Assembly: GCF_003937945.1 (NCBI RefSeq)
Contig: NZ_RSEC01000063.1
Coordinates: 372,001 to 436,000 of the forward strand
DNA length: 64,000 nt
Origin: Amycolatopsis eburnea
Lineage (GTDB): Bacteria; Actinomycetota; Actinomycetes; Mycobacteriales; Pseudonocardiaceae
Direction: 5' to 3'
The notes beneath the pieces are model-generated. The model was not told the DNA's origin, did not search any database, and saw nothing but the letters and a program-made list of their open reading frames with translations. The translations under genes were made by a program, and so were the position numbers. Below are positions 48,821 through 61,378 of this stretch, piece by piece; the stretch's first letter is position 1; each line of letters starts with the position of its first letter.

Positions 48821-49794
48821 CCGAAGTCGATCTCGACCACCACCGCTCCGGCGACGCCGTCACCGCGGAACTGCGCGCGGACGTCGTCGCCGGGCTCACC
48901 GCGGAGCGCAAGTGGCTGCCGCCCAAGTGGTTCTACGACGCCGAAGGCAGCGAGCTGTTCGAGAAGATCACCCAGCTGCCGGAGTACTACCCGACCCGCA
49001 GCGAGCGCGAGGTGCTGGCCGCGCACGCCGGCGACGTCGCCGAGCTGACCGGCGCGCACACGCTCGTCGAGCTGGGCTCCGGCTCGAGCGAGAAGACCCG
49101 CCTGCTGCTCGACGCGCTCACCGCGCACGGCACGCTGGAGGCGTTCGTCCCGCTCGACGTCTCCGAGTCGGCGCTCGCCGAAGCCGCCGAAGCGATCTCG
49201 GCCGACTACCCGGGGCTGACGGTCCGGGGCGTCGTCGGCGACTTCACCCAGCACCTGGCCCTGCTGCCCGGCGGCCAGCCCCGGGTGGTGGCGTTCCTCG
49301 GCGGCACCATCGGCAACTTCCTGCCCGCCGAGCGCGGGGCCTTCCTGCGGTCGGTTCGCGACGTCCTCGACGAAGGGGAGTGGCTGCTGCTGGGCACCGA
49401 CCTGGTCAAGGACGCGGGCATCCTCGAACGCGCCTACGACGACGCCGCGGGCGTGACCGCGGAGTTCGACAAGAACGTGCTGCGGGTGATCAACGCCCGG
49501 CTCGGCGCGAACTTCGACACCGACGAGTTCGACCACGTTGCGCACTGGGACGCGGAAAACGAGTGGATCGAGATGCGCCTGCGGGCCCGCCGCGCGCTCA
49601 CCGTCGAGATCCCGGGCGCCGGCCTGACGGTGCGCTTCGCCGAAGGGGAGCACGTCCGCACGGAGATCTCCGCCAAGTTCCGGCCGTCCGGCGTCGAAGC
49701 GGAACTGGCCGCCGCCGGGTTCGAGCTGGCGCACTGGTGGACCGACTCCCAGCAGCGGTTCGGGGTGAGCCTGGCAAGATCCGTGCGTGGCTAA
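48817..49794 (+). CDS. egtD: Histidine N-alpha-methyltransferase EgtD
   Basis: A 325-residue SAM methyltransferase that trimethylates histidine to hercynine, the first committed step. KWLPPKWFYDAEGSELFEKI, LPEYYPTRSEREVL, the SAM loop VELGSGSSEKTRLLLDAL, and FLGGTIGNFLPAER are typical EgtD motifs. egtE, the lyase for the last step, does not follow, although it does in mycobacteria; the next gene is a deazaflavin-dependent oxidoreductase overlapping by 8 bases. Confidence 0.95.
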   Translation: MTEVDLDHHRSGDAVTAELRADVVAGLTAERKWLPPKWFYDAEGSELFEKITQLPEYYPTRSEREVLAAHAGDVAELTGAHTLVELGSGSSEKTRLLLDALTAHGTLEAFVPLDVSESALAEAAEAISADYPGLTVRGVVGDFTQHLALLPGGQPRVVAFLGGTIGNFLPAERGAFLRSVRDVLDEGEWLLLGTDLVKDAGILERAYDDAAGVTAEFDKNVLRVINARLGANFDTDEFDHVAHWDAENEWIEMRLRARRALTVEIPGAGLTVRFAEGEHVRTEISAKFRPSGVEAELAAAGFELAHWWTDSQQRFGVSLARSVRG

Positions 49795-50263
49795 TCCTCT
49801 TCGGGCCCTGGCCCGGGCCGTCGGCACGAAGCCGTGGCTGATGCGCACGGCGCGGTTCGTCGTGTGGGCGGACAAGAAACTGCACAAGGCGTTCGGCGGC
49901 CGGGTGAGCCTCGTGGCGCTCGCCGGGCTGCCGTCGCTGCGCCTCACGACGACGGGCCGCAAGAGCGGGCTGGCGCGCAGCACCAACCTGCTCTACTACC
50001 CGCACGGCGACGCCTTCGTGCTGACGGCGTCCAACTGGGGCCGCCGCCACGACCCGGCGTGGGCGCTGAACCTGCGCGCGAACCCGAAGGCGCGGGTCGC
50101 GCTCGCCGGGCGGCCCGTCGAGGTCGTGGCGCGCGAGCTGACCGGCGCCGAGTACGACGCGATGTGGCGGGAGCTGCTGGCGTTCTGGCCGGGGTACGCG
50201 ATGGAGCAGCGGGAAGCCGGCCGCCCGTTGCCGGTTTTCCTGCTCACCACGGTCGCCGGGTAG
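49787..50263 (+). CDS. Deazaflavin (F420)-dependent nitroreductase family protein
   Basis: A 158-residue split-barrel protein of the DDN/F420 nitroreductase family: LPSLRLTTTGRKSGLARSTN, LLYYPHGDAFVLTASNWG, then WALNLRANPKARVALAGRP and GYAMEQREAGRPLPVFLLT. Such enzymes use reduced F420. It takes the place of egtE in the ergothioneine cluster and overlaps egtD by 8 bases, so it is probably co-transcribed. Whether it takes part in ergothioneine metabolism is unknown. Confidence 0.88.
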   Translation: MANPLRALARAVGTKPWLMRTARFVVWADKKLHKAFGGRVSLVALAGLPSLRLTTTGRKSGLARSTNLLYYPHGDAFVLTASNWGRRHDPAWALNLRANPKARVALAGRPVEVVARELTGAEYDAMWRELLAFWPGYAMEQREAGRPLPVFLLTTVAG

Positions 50264-50380
50264 GTTCCCACCATCCTTTTGGCCGGTGACGGCTTTCGCC
50301 GGTTTGTGCCAGTCTCACCCGGGTAACGCGCCGTGACGTCCTGGACGCGCGGTGGATGCGTGATCTAGGGAGGAGACGTC

Positions 50381-52018
50381 TTGCGGAGATCCACCAGGGG
50401 CCGGATACGCTCGTTCGCGCTGGCCGGGGCACTCGTGGCCGGGCTCGGCACGGCCGGGACGGTGGGGACCGCCGCGGCGGCCACCGAAGCCGCGGTCAAG
50501 CCGGCGGTCGTCGGGGCGACCGCCGCGCCGAACTGGGGCACCTGCTCGGCCGCCACCCTCGCCGGGGTGCCCGCGGACCAGGTGAAGTACTACAGCTGCG
50601 CCCGCTACCGGGTGCCCATCGACCACGACAACGCCGCGCTCGGCACCATCGACATCGCGCTGCTCAAGCGCGCGGCCCGTACGCCGGACAAGCGCGTCGG
50701 CTCGCTGTTCCTCAACCCGGGCGGACCGGGCGGGTCCGGCCTGCGGATGCCGATCAGCGGCCAGTACTACTTCCAGCCGCAGGTCCTCGACCGCTTCGAC
50801 CTCGTCGGGTTCGACCCGCGCGGCGTCGGGCAGAGCAACCCGCTGCGCTGCTTCACCACCCAGGAGGACGCGGACGAGGTCTTCTCCGCGCAGATCGCGG
50901 TACCGCTGTCGCGTGCCCAGATCTCCGGGACGCTGGCCAGCTACCGCGACTACGGGCAGTTCTGCAAGAACAACGCGGGCTCGCTGCTCAACCACATGTC
51001 CACCAAGGACGTCGTGCGCGACCTCGACACGCTGCGCGCGGCGGTCGGCGACCAGAAGCTGACCTTCGTCGGCTTCTCCTACGGCACGCTGATCGGCTCG
51101 ACCTACACCTCGATGTTCCCGAAGCAGTCGCGGGCCATCGTGATCGACGGCAACGTCGACCCGGCGCTGCGCACCAGCGACGGCGTGCAGTACGACCGCG
51201 AACGCGCGCAGGGCTTCGAGCTCTCCCTCGACGGCTTCCTCAAGCGGTGCGACCAGGCTGGCGCGAAGTGCGCGTTCAGCGACGGCGACCCGCGGGCGAA
51301 GTTCGACGAGCTCCGCGAGCACCTGCGCAAGCAGCCGATCACCATCCCCGGTGGCGGCACGGTCGACATCAACCAGTTCACCGGCGGCGTTTCGAGCGTC
51401 CTGTACTCGCCGTCGGCGTTCCCCGGCCTGGCCGAGGACCTGCAGGCGCTCTACACCGCCCTCCACCCGGCGGGCGCGCAGGCCCAGGCGCTGCAGGCCA
51501 AGCCGCTCAAGGCGCTCACCCCGGGCAAGCAGGGCCTGGCCGACCAGAACCCGGACAGCCCGTACACCAGCGACGACTCGTACTTCGCGGTCAACTGCTC
51601 GGACAAGCCGTTCCGGATCAAGCAGGAGCAGGTGCCGGGCATCGCGGCGCAGTGGGAGCGTGAATCGCCCACCTTCGGCCGCTACCAGGCGTTCGCGGAC
51701 ACGGCGGGCTGCCCGGTGTGGCCGGCGAAGAAGCCGGACGTCTACCGCGGCCCGTGGCGGGCCAAGACCGACGTCCCGGTCGTCGTGGTCGGCAACTACT
51801 ACGACCCGGCGACGCAGTACAAGTTCGCCCAGCGGATGGCGCAGGAGCTGGGCAACGCCCGCCTCCTGTCGGTCGACGCGTTCGGCCACTGCATCCTCGG
51901 TGACGCCCTCGGCGTCGACAAGGCGGTGGCGGACTACCTGACCGACCTGAAGGTCCCGGCCAACGGGCAGGTGTTCCAGCCGAACGTCCAGCCGTTCGAG
52001 ACGGCGGCCCAGGGCTGA
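50381..52018 (+). CDS. Secreted tripeptidyl aminopeptidase-type alpha/beta hydrolase
   Basis: A 545-residue exported S33-like peptidase. Signal peptide: basic RRSTRGRIR, then FALAGALVAGLGTAGTVG and an AAAA-type cleavage region. The mature part has SLFLNPGGPGGSGLRMP, FDLVGFDPRGVGQSNPLRC, nucleophile VGFSYGTLIGSTY, acid region VVVGNYYDPATQY, and His in AFGHCILGD. This matches Streptomyces tripeptidyl aminopeptidases, which trim peptides outside the cell. The TTG start follows GGGAGGAGACG. At least six Cys may form disulfides. Confidence 0.88.
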   Translation: MRRSTRGRIRSFALAGALVAGLGTAGTVGTAAAATEAAVKPAVVGATAAPNWGTCSAATLAGVPADQVKYYSCARYRVPIDHDNAALGTIDIALLKRAARTPDKRVGSLFLNPGGPGGSGLRMPISGQYYFQPQVLDRFDLVGFDPRGVGQSNPLRCFTTQEDADEVFSAQIAVPLSRAQISGTLASYRDYGQFCKNNAGSLLNHMSTKDVVRDLDTLRAAVGDQKLTFVGFSYGTLIGSTYTSMFPKQSRAIVIDGNVDPALRTSDGVQYDRERAQGFELSLDGFLKRCDQAGAKCAFSDGDPRAKFDELREHLRKQPITIPGGGTVDINQFTGGVSSVLYSPSAFPGLAEDLQALYTALHPAGAQAQALQAKPLKALTPGKQGLADQNPDSPYTSDDSYFAVNCSDKPFRIKQEQVPGIAAQWERESPTFGRYQAFADTAGCPVWPAKKPDVYRGPWRAKTDVPVVVVGNYYDPATQYKFAQRMAQELGNARLLSVDAFGHCILGDALGVDKAVADYLTDLKVPANGQVFQPNVQPFETAAQG

Positions 52019-52115
52019 CGTGACCGGGGTGACGCTCACGGGCGTCACCCCGGCTTCGTCGGGTACGCTGGCGAAGCTTGATCAACACGAGTACGGGAAG
52101 CGAGGTGAGCGGCAC

Positions 52116-52178
52116 ATGCCAGCGGACAGTCATCGGACGGCCGGGCGCGCGCTCACCGGGGGTTTCCCGCTGGGCTGA
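52116..52178 (+). CDS. Possible 20-residue leader peptide upstream of mgtC
   Basis: ATG to TGA encodes MPADSHRTAGRALTGGFPLG, with GAGGTGAG 7-8 bases before the ATG and its stop 51 bases before the MgtC-family start. Leader peptides control mgtA and mgtC in enterobacteria, so a regulatory uORF is plausible here. There is no conservation evidence in this window, so it could be chance. Confidence 0.35.
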   Translation: MPADSHRTAGRALTGGFPLG

Positions 52179-52229
52179 GTCCGGCCGCCCCTGTCCGGCA
52201 GTGCGCGCACGCCGGAAAAGAGCCGGTTC

Positions 52230-52934
52230 ATGACCATCTTCGAAATGCTGCTGCGCGTCGGCGCCGGCGTCGGCCTGGGTGCCGTCATCGGGGTCGAGCG
52301 CCAGTTCCGCGCCCGCATGGCCGGGCTGCGCACCAACGCACTGGTCGCGGTGGGCGCGACCTTGTTCGTCCTGCTGTCGGCGCACGGTTTCGGCGGCCTG
52401 ACCACGAGCGGCGACGCCGACCCGACCCGGGTGGCCGCCCAGATCGTGTCGGGCATCGGGTTCCTCGGCGCCGGGGTCATCATGCGGGACGGCCTCAACG
52501 TCCGCGGCCTCAACACCGCGGCGACGCTGTGGTGCTCGGCGGCGGTCGGCGCGTTGGCCGGAGCGGGCCTGTACGCGGTCGCGGCGGCCGGGACGGCCGT
52601 CGTGGTCGGGGTGAACGTGGTGCTGCGGCCGCTCGGCCGCGTCGTCGACCGCCGCCCGGACTCGGGCGACGAGACGCCGACGCGGTACGCGTTCCAGGCC
52701 GTCACGCGCGACGCGACCGAGGCGCACGTGCGGGCGCTGCTCGTGCAGTCGTTGACCCGCACGGACTTCCGCCTGCTGTCGGTGCTGAGCACGGACCGCG
52801 AGGACCGCACGGTCGAGGTCCGCGCCGAGCTGGTCGGCGACCAGCGCGACGACGCCCAGATGGAAGCCGCCGTGTCGCGGCTTTCGCTGGAGCCGTCGGT
52901 GTCCAGCGTGCGCTGGGAAGCCGTGCCAGCGTGA
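52230..52934 (+). CDS. mgtC: MgtC/SapB-family membrane protein
   Basis: A 234-residue protein with about five membrane segments and the MgtC signature: GLGAVIGVERQFRARMAGLR, TNALVAVGATLFVLLS, then QIVSGIGFLGAGVIMRDGLN and VRGLNTAATLWCSAAVGALA. The C-terminal ~90 residues form an ACT-like domain. MgtC proteins matter for growth in low magnesium and modulate ATP synthase in some bacteria; direct transport is not established. It has a roughly 210-base upstream region with a possible leader peptide, and is followed by a terminator shared with acn. Confidence 0.9.
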   Translation: MTIFEMLLRVGAGVGLGAVIGVERQFRARMAGLRTNALVAVGATLFVLLSAHGFGGLTTSGDADPTRVAAQIVSGIGFLGAGVIMRDGLNVRGLNTAATLWCSAAVGALAGAGLYAVAAAGTAVVVGVNVVLRPLGRVVDRRPDSGDETPTRYAFQAVTRDATEAHVRALLVQSLTRTDFRLLSVLSTDREDRTVEVRAELVGDQRDDAQMEAAVSRLSLEPSVSSVRWEAVPA

Positions 52935-52937
52935 CGA

Positions 52938-52975
52938 AAAGGGCCTCCCCGCTCGACCGAGCGGGGAGGCCCTTT
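52938..52975. terminator. Bidirectional terminator between mgtC and acn
   Basis: A perfect 17-bp stem (52938-52954 with 52959-52975), a 4-base loop, and A/T runs at both feet (AAA and TTT). It lies 4 bases after the mgtC stop and 14 bases past the convergent acn stop. Confidence 0.9.
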
Positions 52976-52988
52976 CGGGGGAAAACCC

Positions 52989-55799
<2,811 letters not shown>

Positions 55800-56120
55800 G
55801 TCTAACTCCAGTGGCATGGACTTCCGCGCCGGTGCGGCGGTCGAGTCCCGGGTCAGTTCGGTCGGGTTCGGTGGTGGCGAGTCTTGCGCACCCCCACCGT
55901 AGGACCGGATTCGGGATGGCACACCTCGCGGTGCCTCAAACAGTACGCGTGTCCTGTTTAACGGACAAGACGACACGCGGTGTGGGCTGCGCCATCCGCG
56001 GCGAGGGTCCCTCAATGAGGGGAATTGGTGCCTACGGTGTGTAAGTTTCCGGTGATGCTTGTGATAGTGGTGTGACTGCAGTGACGCGCGATGTGCGCTG
56101 GTGAGCGGAGGTGGGCGGTC
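55800..56120. other. Intergenic region between acn and the RipA-like gene
   Basis: About 320 bases separating divergent genes. It holds the acn promoter and AcnR-type site at 55940-55968 and a small CCCTC-AAT-GAGGG hairpin near 56009-56022. I looked for a c-di-AMP riboswitch, common before wall-hydrolase genes, and did not see its conserved blocks. Confidence 0.5.
55940..55968 (-). promoter_or_regulatory. acn promoter with AcnR-type operator over the -10 box
   Basis: On the minus strand TTGTCC (55963-55968), a 17-base spacer and TACTGT (55940-55945) form a good promoter. The operator CAGTACGCGTGTCCTG (55941-55956) fits the recalled CAGNACnnncGTACTG consensus with three mismatches and overlaps the -10 box. 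AcnR binding would block transcription. Confidence 0.65.
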
Positions 56121-57464
56121 GTGGCGGGACGGCGTGGGGGTCCGGGGGTGCCGCGGGCCCGTCGCGGACTGACCGTGAGCGCGCTCACCCTGGTGATCTT
56201 GTTCGGGTTCGCCGGCACCGGCCTGGCGGTCCCGCCACCGCCGCCGAACCCGAGCGACTCCGAGCTGAACAACAGCAAGGCCGACGCCAACGCGAAGGCC
56301 GGCGAGGTCGGCCGGCTGACCAACCAGCTGGCCCAGGCCGAGCAGAAGCTGTCGCAGCTGCAGGACGACGTCGAGCTGAAGCAGGAAGAGGCCAACAAGG
56401 CCCTGGTCGACCTGCAGGCCGCGCAGGACGCCGCGGCGCAGGCGGAGAACGACGCGAAGGCCGCCCGGACCGAGGCCGACGCTGCCGCCGCGGCCATCGA
56501 GAAGGCCCGCGCCGACCTGAAGACGTTCGCCGCCGCGAGCTTCCAGCAGGGGAGCACGGTCGGCTCGCTCTCGGCGTACCTGAGTGCCGACAGCCCGAAG
56601 GACATGCTGGCCCGCGCGCAGCTGCTCGACGCCGTCGGCGGCGACCGGCTCAACGCCCTCGACCGGCTCCAGCAGGCGCAGACGGCGAAGTCGAACAAGG
56701 ACTCGGCGGCCCGCAAGGCCGCGGAGATCGCGCAGCAGAAGCAGGACGCGGCCCGGCAGGCCAAGACCAGCGCCGACGCCGCGCAGGCCAGGGCGATCAG
56801 CGCGCAGGACAGCCAGGCCACGCAGAACGCCCAGCTCGAGAAGAACAAGTCCGACGTCGAGCAGCAGCTCTACGCCGCGCAGGCCAAGGTCAGCGGCCTG
56901 CAGGGCCAGCGCCAGCGCTACCAGGACTGGCTCGCCCAGAAGCAGCGCGAGGACGAGGAACGCGCCCGCCAGGCCGCGCTCGCCTCCTCCGGCGACGGCG
57001 GTGGCGGGCGCCCGGCGAGCAAGCCGGCGTCCGGTCCGGCCGGGTCGTCGATCGAAGCGGTCATCGCCCGGGCGCTGTCGAAGGTCGGCCTGCCCTACGC
57101 GTGGGGCGGCGGCAACGCGAGCGGCCCGACCCGCGGCATCCGCGACGGCGGCGTCGCCGACCGCTACGGCGACTACAACAAGATCGGCTTCGACTGCTCC
57201 GGCCTGATGATCTACGCCTTCGCCGGGGTCAAGGGCCTGCCGCACTACAGCGGCTACCAGTACACGGCGGGGCGGCGGGTCCCGCTGTCCCAGATGCGCC
57301 GCGGCGACATGCTGTTCTGGGGCGGCGCGGGCGGCATCCACCACGTCGCGCTCTACCTGGGCGGCGGGCAGATGGTCGAGGCCCCGCAGTCCGGGCTGCG
57401 CGTCCGGGTCGCGCCGGTCCGCTACGGCGGGATCATGCCGTACGCGACCCGCTTGATCGGCTGA
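56121..57464 (+). CDS. ripA: NlpC/P60 peptidoglycan endopeptidase, RipA-like
   Basis: A 447-residue secreted cell-wall hydrolase. It has a signal peptide (GLTVSALTLVILFGFAGTGL), a proline stretch, a coiled coil of about 230 residues rich in Ala/Lys/Gln/Asp, a Gly/Pro linker, and a C-terminal NlpC/P60 domain (about 315-447): catalytic Cys in IGFDCSGLMIYAF, His in GGIHHVALYLG, and Glu in QMVEAPQSG. This is the RipA architecture, cutting stem peptides during septation; a coiled coil often inhibits the enzyme. GTG 56121 follows GGAGG. Divergent from acn, as in mycobacteria, but ripB is not adjacent. Confidence 0.9.
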   Translation: MAGRRGGPGVPRARRGLTVSALTLVILFGFAGTGLAVPPPPPNPSDSELNNSKADANAKAGEVGRLTNQLAQAEQKLSQLQDDVELKQEEANKALVDLQAAQDAAAQAENDAKAARTEADAAAAAIEKARADLKTFAAASFQQGSTVGSLSAYLSADSPKDMLARAQLLDAVGGDRLNALDRLQQAQTAKSNKDSAARKAAEIAQQKQDAARQAKTSADAAQARAISAQDSQATQNAQLEKNKSDVEQQLYAAQAKVSGLQGQRQRYQDWLAQKQREDEERARQAALASSGDGGGGRPASKPASGPAGSSIEAVIARALSKVGLPYAWGGGNASGPTRGIRDGGVADRYGDYNKIGFDCSGLMIYAFAGVKGLPHYSGYQYTAGRRVPLSQMRRGDMLFWGGAGGIHHVALYLGGGQMVEAPQSGLRVRVAPVRYGGIMPYATRLIG

Positions 57465-57507
57465 AATCCGTTCGACGCGCTCGGGGCCGGGCGACAGGAT
57501 CGGCCGC

Positions 57508-58218
57508 GTGGACGACGAACTGAACGCGCTGCGGCGGTCGCAGATGCGCTGGAACACGCCCCTGTCCGAGGCCCACGCTTCGCTGCTGCTCGACCGGATG
57601 GCGCTCGGGGCAGGCCACCTCGTGGACCTCGGCTGCGGCTGGGGTGAGCTGCTGCTGCGCGCGGCCGCCCGGGTGCCGGGCCTGCGCGCGACCGGCGTCG
57701 ACACCGACCCGACCGGCCTCGAACGCGGCCGGGCGGCGGCTCGCGAGCGCGGCCTGGCGGTGGAGTTCACCGAGGCGGACGCGGCGACCTGGGACGGGAC
57801 CGCCGAGCGGGCGTTCTGCGTCGGCGCGGCACACGCGTTCGGCTCGGCCGAGGCGGCGCTCGCGAAGCTGGCTCGGGTGGTGCCCTCGGGCCGGGTGCTC
57901 TACGGCGACGGCTTCTGGGCCACGCCGCCGAACCCGGCCGCGCTGGAGATCTTCGGGCCGGACACCCTGACCCTGCCCGGGCTGCTCGACGCCGCGGCCG
58001 GCGCCGGCTGGCGGGTGCTGCACGTCAGCACCGCCGACCAGCTGGAATGGGACGACTTCGAGTCGACGTCGAAGCTGGCCTGGCAGGAGTGGGTGCTGGC
58101 GAACCCGGCCGATCCGCGGGCCGCGGAGGTGCGGGACTGGCTGGACGAGCGGCAGCGGCAGTACGTCCGCGACTACCGGGGCGTGCTGGGCCTGGCGTAC
58201 CTGGTGCTCGGCCGCTGA
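57508..58218 (+). CDS. Class I SAM-dependent methyltransferase
   Basis: A 236-residue methyltransferase: SAM motif HLVDLGCGWGELLLRAAARV, TGVDTDPTGLERGRAAARER, then VEFTEADAATWDG and CVGAAHAFGSAEAALAKLAR. The last is a post-motif typical of the cobalamin/ubiquinone-type class. The substrate is not evident. GTG 57508 starts 43 bases after the RipA-like gene; together with the DUF1801 and MobA-like genes it lies between the ripA and moxR parts of the conserved block, so these look like local additions. Confidence 0.8.
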   Translation: MDDELNALRRSQMRWNTPLSEAHASLLLDRMALGAGHLVDLGCGWGELLLRAAARVPGLRATGVDTDPTGLERGRAAARERGLAVEFTEADAATWDGTAERAFCVGAAHAFGSAEAALAKLARVVPSGRVLYGDGFWATPPNPAALEIFGPDTLTLPGLLDAAAGAGWRVLHVSTADQLEWDDFESTSKLAWQEWVLANPADPRAAEVRDWLDERQRQYVRDYRGVLGLAYLVLGR

Positions 58219-58220
58219 GG

Positions 58221-58622
58221 TCAGGCTTGCCCGTCGCGCTTGAGCTTGCGCCAGCCCCCGGCCCGGTTGTTGGCGATGATCTGCCGGAACATCGCGGTGA
58301 GCGCGGGCGCGTTGATCGGCTCGCCTTCGCGGAAGGCGACCGTGCGGGCCGTCTTGTTGTCGTGCCCGGCGGTGATGATGCCTTCGGGGTCGGGCACGAT
58401 GCCGCCGTCGTAGACGAAGACGTTGACGTGGTCCTTCGCCGCCAGCAGGGCGCAGATGTTGCCCTCGAGCACGAAGTAGGGCTGCCGGGTGCGCTTGATG
58501 GTCTCGACGACCTCGGGGTCCGCGGCGTGGACCAGCTCGCGGACCTCCCGGCAGATCGCCTGCTGCCACGCGGGCAGGGCGTCGATGTAGGCGTCTACGC
58601 GGGGCTCGACGGTGTAGGACAC
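58221..58622 (-). CDS. DUF1801-family protein
   Basis: A 133-residue protein: VDAYIDALPAWQQAICREVR, then LVHAADPEVVETIKRTRQPY, FVLEGNICALLAAKDHVNVF and a basic tail. It is a YdhG/DUF1801-like fold, seen in iron-related and phage-related settings but of unclear function. It overlaps nothing, lies 3 bases from the convergent methyltransferase stop, and is divergent from the MobA-like gene with only 28 bases between starts. Confidence 0.85.
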   Translation of the reverse strand: MSYTVEPRVDAYIDALPAWQQAICREVRELVHAADPEVVETIKRTRQPYFVLEGNICALLAAKDHVNVFVYDGGIVPDPEGIITAGHDNKTARTVAFREGEPINAPALTAMFRQIIANNRAGGWRKLKRDGQA

Positions 58623-58650
58623 GCGTCACAGTATGGGCTAGATTCCCGGG

Positions 58651-59196
58651 ATGCGGTACGCGGGGATCGTGCTGGCCGGGGGATCGGCCCGCAGACTGTC
58701 CGGTGTGGACAAGCCGGCGCTTTCGGTGGGCGGGAAGCCGTTGCTGACCCGCGCGATCCACGCCCTCTCCGGCGCCGGGCGCGTGGTCGCGGTCGGCCCG
58801 CGGCGGCCCGGCTTCGACGTCGTGTGGACCCGGGAACCGGTGCCCGGCACCGGGCCGGTCGCGGCACTGGCGGCCGGCCTCGCGTTCGTCCCGGACGACG
58901 TCGGGACGGTCGTCGTGCTGGCGGCCGACCTCCCGGGCGTCCGCCGGTCCACAGTGGACCGCCTGGTCGCGGCGGTCGGCGACGGCGACGGCGCGGTCCT
59001 GGTGGACGCCGGCGGGTCCCGGCAGTGGCTGCTGGGCGCGTGGCGGGTGGCGGCCCTGCGGGCGGCGTTGCCCGAGCAGGTGGAGAACGCGGCGCTGCGG
59101 CGGGTGCTGGGCGGGCTGAGCGTCACGGAGGTCCCGGCGGAACGGGGCGAATCGGACGATATCGACACGCCCGAAGATCTCGAGCGCCACCGCTGA
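58651..59196 (+). CDS. mobA: Molybdenum cofactor guanylyltransferase-like protein (MobA family)
   Basis: A 181-residue nucleotidyltransferase: GIVLAGGSARRLSGVDKPAL (the G-G-x-S-x-R-x-G/D-x-x-K-P motif), then VAVGPRRPGFDVVWTREPVP, GTGPVAALAAGLAFV and VVVLAADLPGVRRSTVDRLV. MobA attaches GMP to molybdopterin to form the guanine dinucleotide cofactor. Related NTP-transferases act on sugars or cofactors, so function is by family. ATG 58651; the end lies 159 bases before moxR. Confidence 0.85.
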   Translation: MRYAGIVLAGGSARRLSGVDKPALSVGGKPLLTRAIHALSGAGRVVAVGPRRPGFDVVWTREPVPGTGPVAALAAGLAFVPDDVGTVVVLAADLPGVRRSTVDRLVAAVGDGDGAVLVDAGGSRQWLLGAWRVAALRAALPEQVENAALRRVLGGLSVTEVPAERGESDDIDTPEDLERHR

Positions 59197-59355
59197 GGGC
59201 AGCTTCACAGATGTCACACCGGGGAAGGTGTTGGCTACTCCCGGGGCAAGCCGTGCGTTCGCGTGCCGGATGAGACGAACGGCCGGGGGACGCAGTACGG
59301 TCGCACCGCGTGATCACCGTCGCGGGGGCGGCGCACGAACTTTCGAGGAGGCAGA

Positions 59356-60426
<1,071 letters not shown>

Positions 60427-60433
60427 CCCGGCG

Positions 60434-61378
60434 ATGGCGAAGAACGAGAAGGGCGAACGCCCTTCGTGGGCGCCGCCGATCCTGCGCGGCGACCGGATGG
60501 AGGCCGGGCTCCGCACCCTGGAGCTCGACGTCCGCCGCCGGCTCGACGGGCTGCTGCAGGGCAACCACCTCGGCCTGGTGCCGGGGCCGGGCTCCGAGCC
60601 CGGGGAGGCCCGCCCGTACCAGCCCGGTGACGACGTGCGCCGGATGGACTGGGCGGTCACCGCCCGCACCACGACCCCGCACATCCGCGAGACCGTGGCC
60701 GACCGCGAGCTGGAGACGTGGGTCGTGGCCGACCTGTCGGCGAGCCTCGACTTCGGCACGGCGCTGTGCGAAAAGCGCGACCTGGTGGTCTGCGCGGTCG
60801 CGGCGGTCGCCCACCTGACCGGGGGCGGCGGCAACCGGATCGGCGCGCTGGTCTCGACCGGCGCGGACACCACCCGCATCCCGGCGCGCGGCGGCCTCGC
60901 CCACGCGCGCGGGCTGGTGCGGAAGCTGGCCGAGACACCGCGCGCGGCCGAGGGCACCCGCGGCGACTTCGCTGCCGCTCTGGAGCAGCTGCGCCGTCCG
61001 CCGCGGCGGCGTGGCCTGGCCGTGGTGATCTCCGACTTCCTGGGCGACACGTCCTGGGAGCGGCCGCTGCGGGCGCTGGGCGGGCGCCACGAACTGATCG
61101 CGATCGAAGTCCTCGACCCGCGCGACGTCGACCTGCCCGAGGTGGGCACCGTCGTGCTGGCCGACCCGGAGACAGGGAAACAGCGCGAAGTGCACGCTTC
61201 GGCCTTGCTGCGCAAGGAGTTCGGGGCCGCGGCCCACGCCCACCGGCAGAAGGTGGCGGCCGGCCTGCGCCGCGCGGGTGCGGCGCACCTGACGCTGCGC
61301 ACGGACGCCGACTGGATCGCCGACATGGTGCGGTTCGTCGTCGCCCGCAAGCGGCGCTGGTCCGGGGGTGTGGCGTGA
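60434..61378 (+). CDS. DUF58 protein, MoxR partner
   Basis: A 314-residue DUF58 protein: RRLDGLLQGNHLGLVPGPGS, PGEARPYQPGDDVRRMDWAV (the conserved Y-x-x-G-D-D-x-R-x-D/x-W), ETWVVADLSASLDFGTALCE and DFLGDTSWERPLRALGGR. It likely cooperates with MoxR and the VWA protein at the membrane. It starts 7 bases after moxR, and its stop overlaps the VWA start (GTGA). Confidence 0.92.
   Translation: MAKNEKGERPSWAPPILRGDRMEAGLRTLELDVRRRLDGLLQGNHLGLVPGPGSEPGEARPYQPGDDVRRMDWAVTARTTTPHIRETVADRELETWVVADLSASLDFGTALCEKRDLVVCAVAAVAHLTGGGGNRIGALVSTGADTTRIPARGGLAHARGLVRKLAETPRAAEGTRGDFAAALEQLRRPPRRRGLAVVISDFLGDTSWERPLRALGGRHELIAIEVLDPRDVDLPEVGTVVLADPETGKQREVHASALLRKEFGAAAHAHRQKVAAGLRRAGAAHLTLRTDADWIADMVRFVVARKRRWSGGVA

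Noticed and set aside
52020..52230. M-box magnesium riboswitch before mgtC
   Set aside because: I see AGGTGAGCGG and a GGACAG-like stretch, but the other conserved M-box blocks are missing. A leader peptide fits equally well.
55800..56120. c-di-AMP (ydaO-type) riboswitch before the RipA-like gene
   Set aside because: The expected conserved blocks are not present; only a short hairpin is visible.
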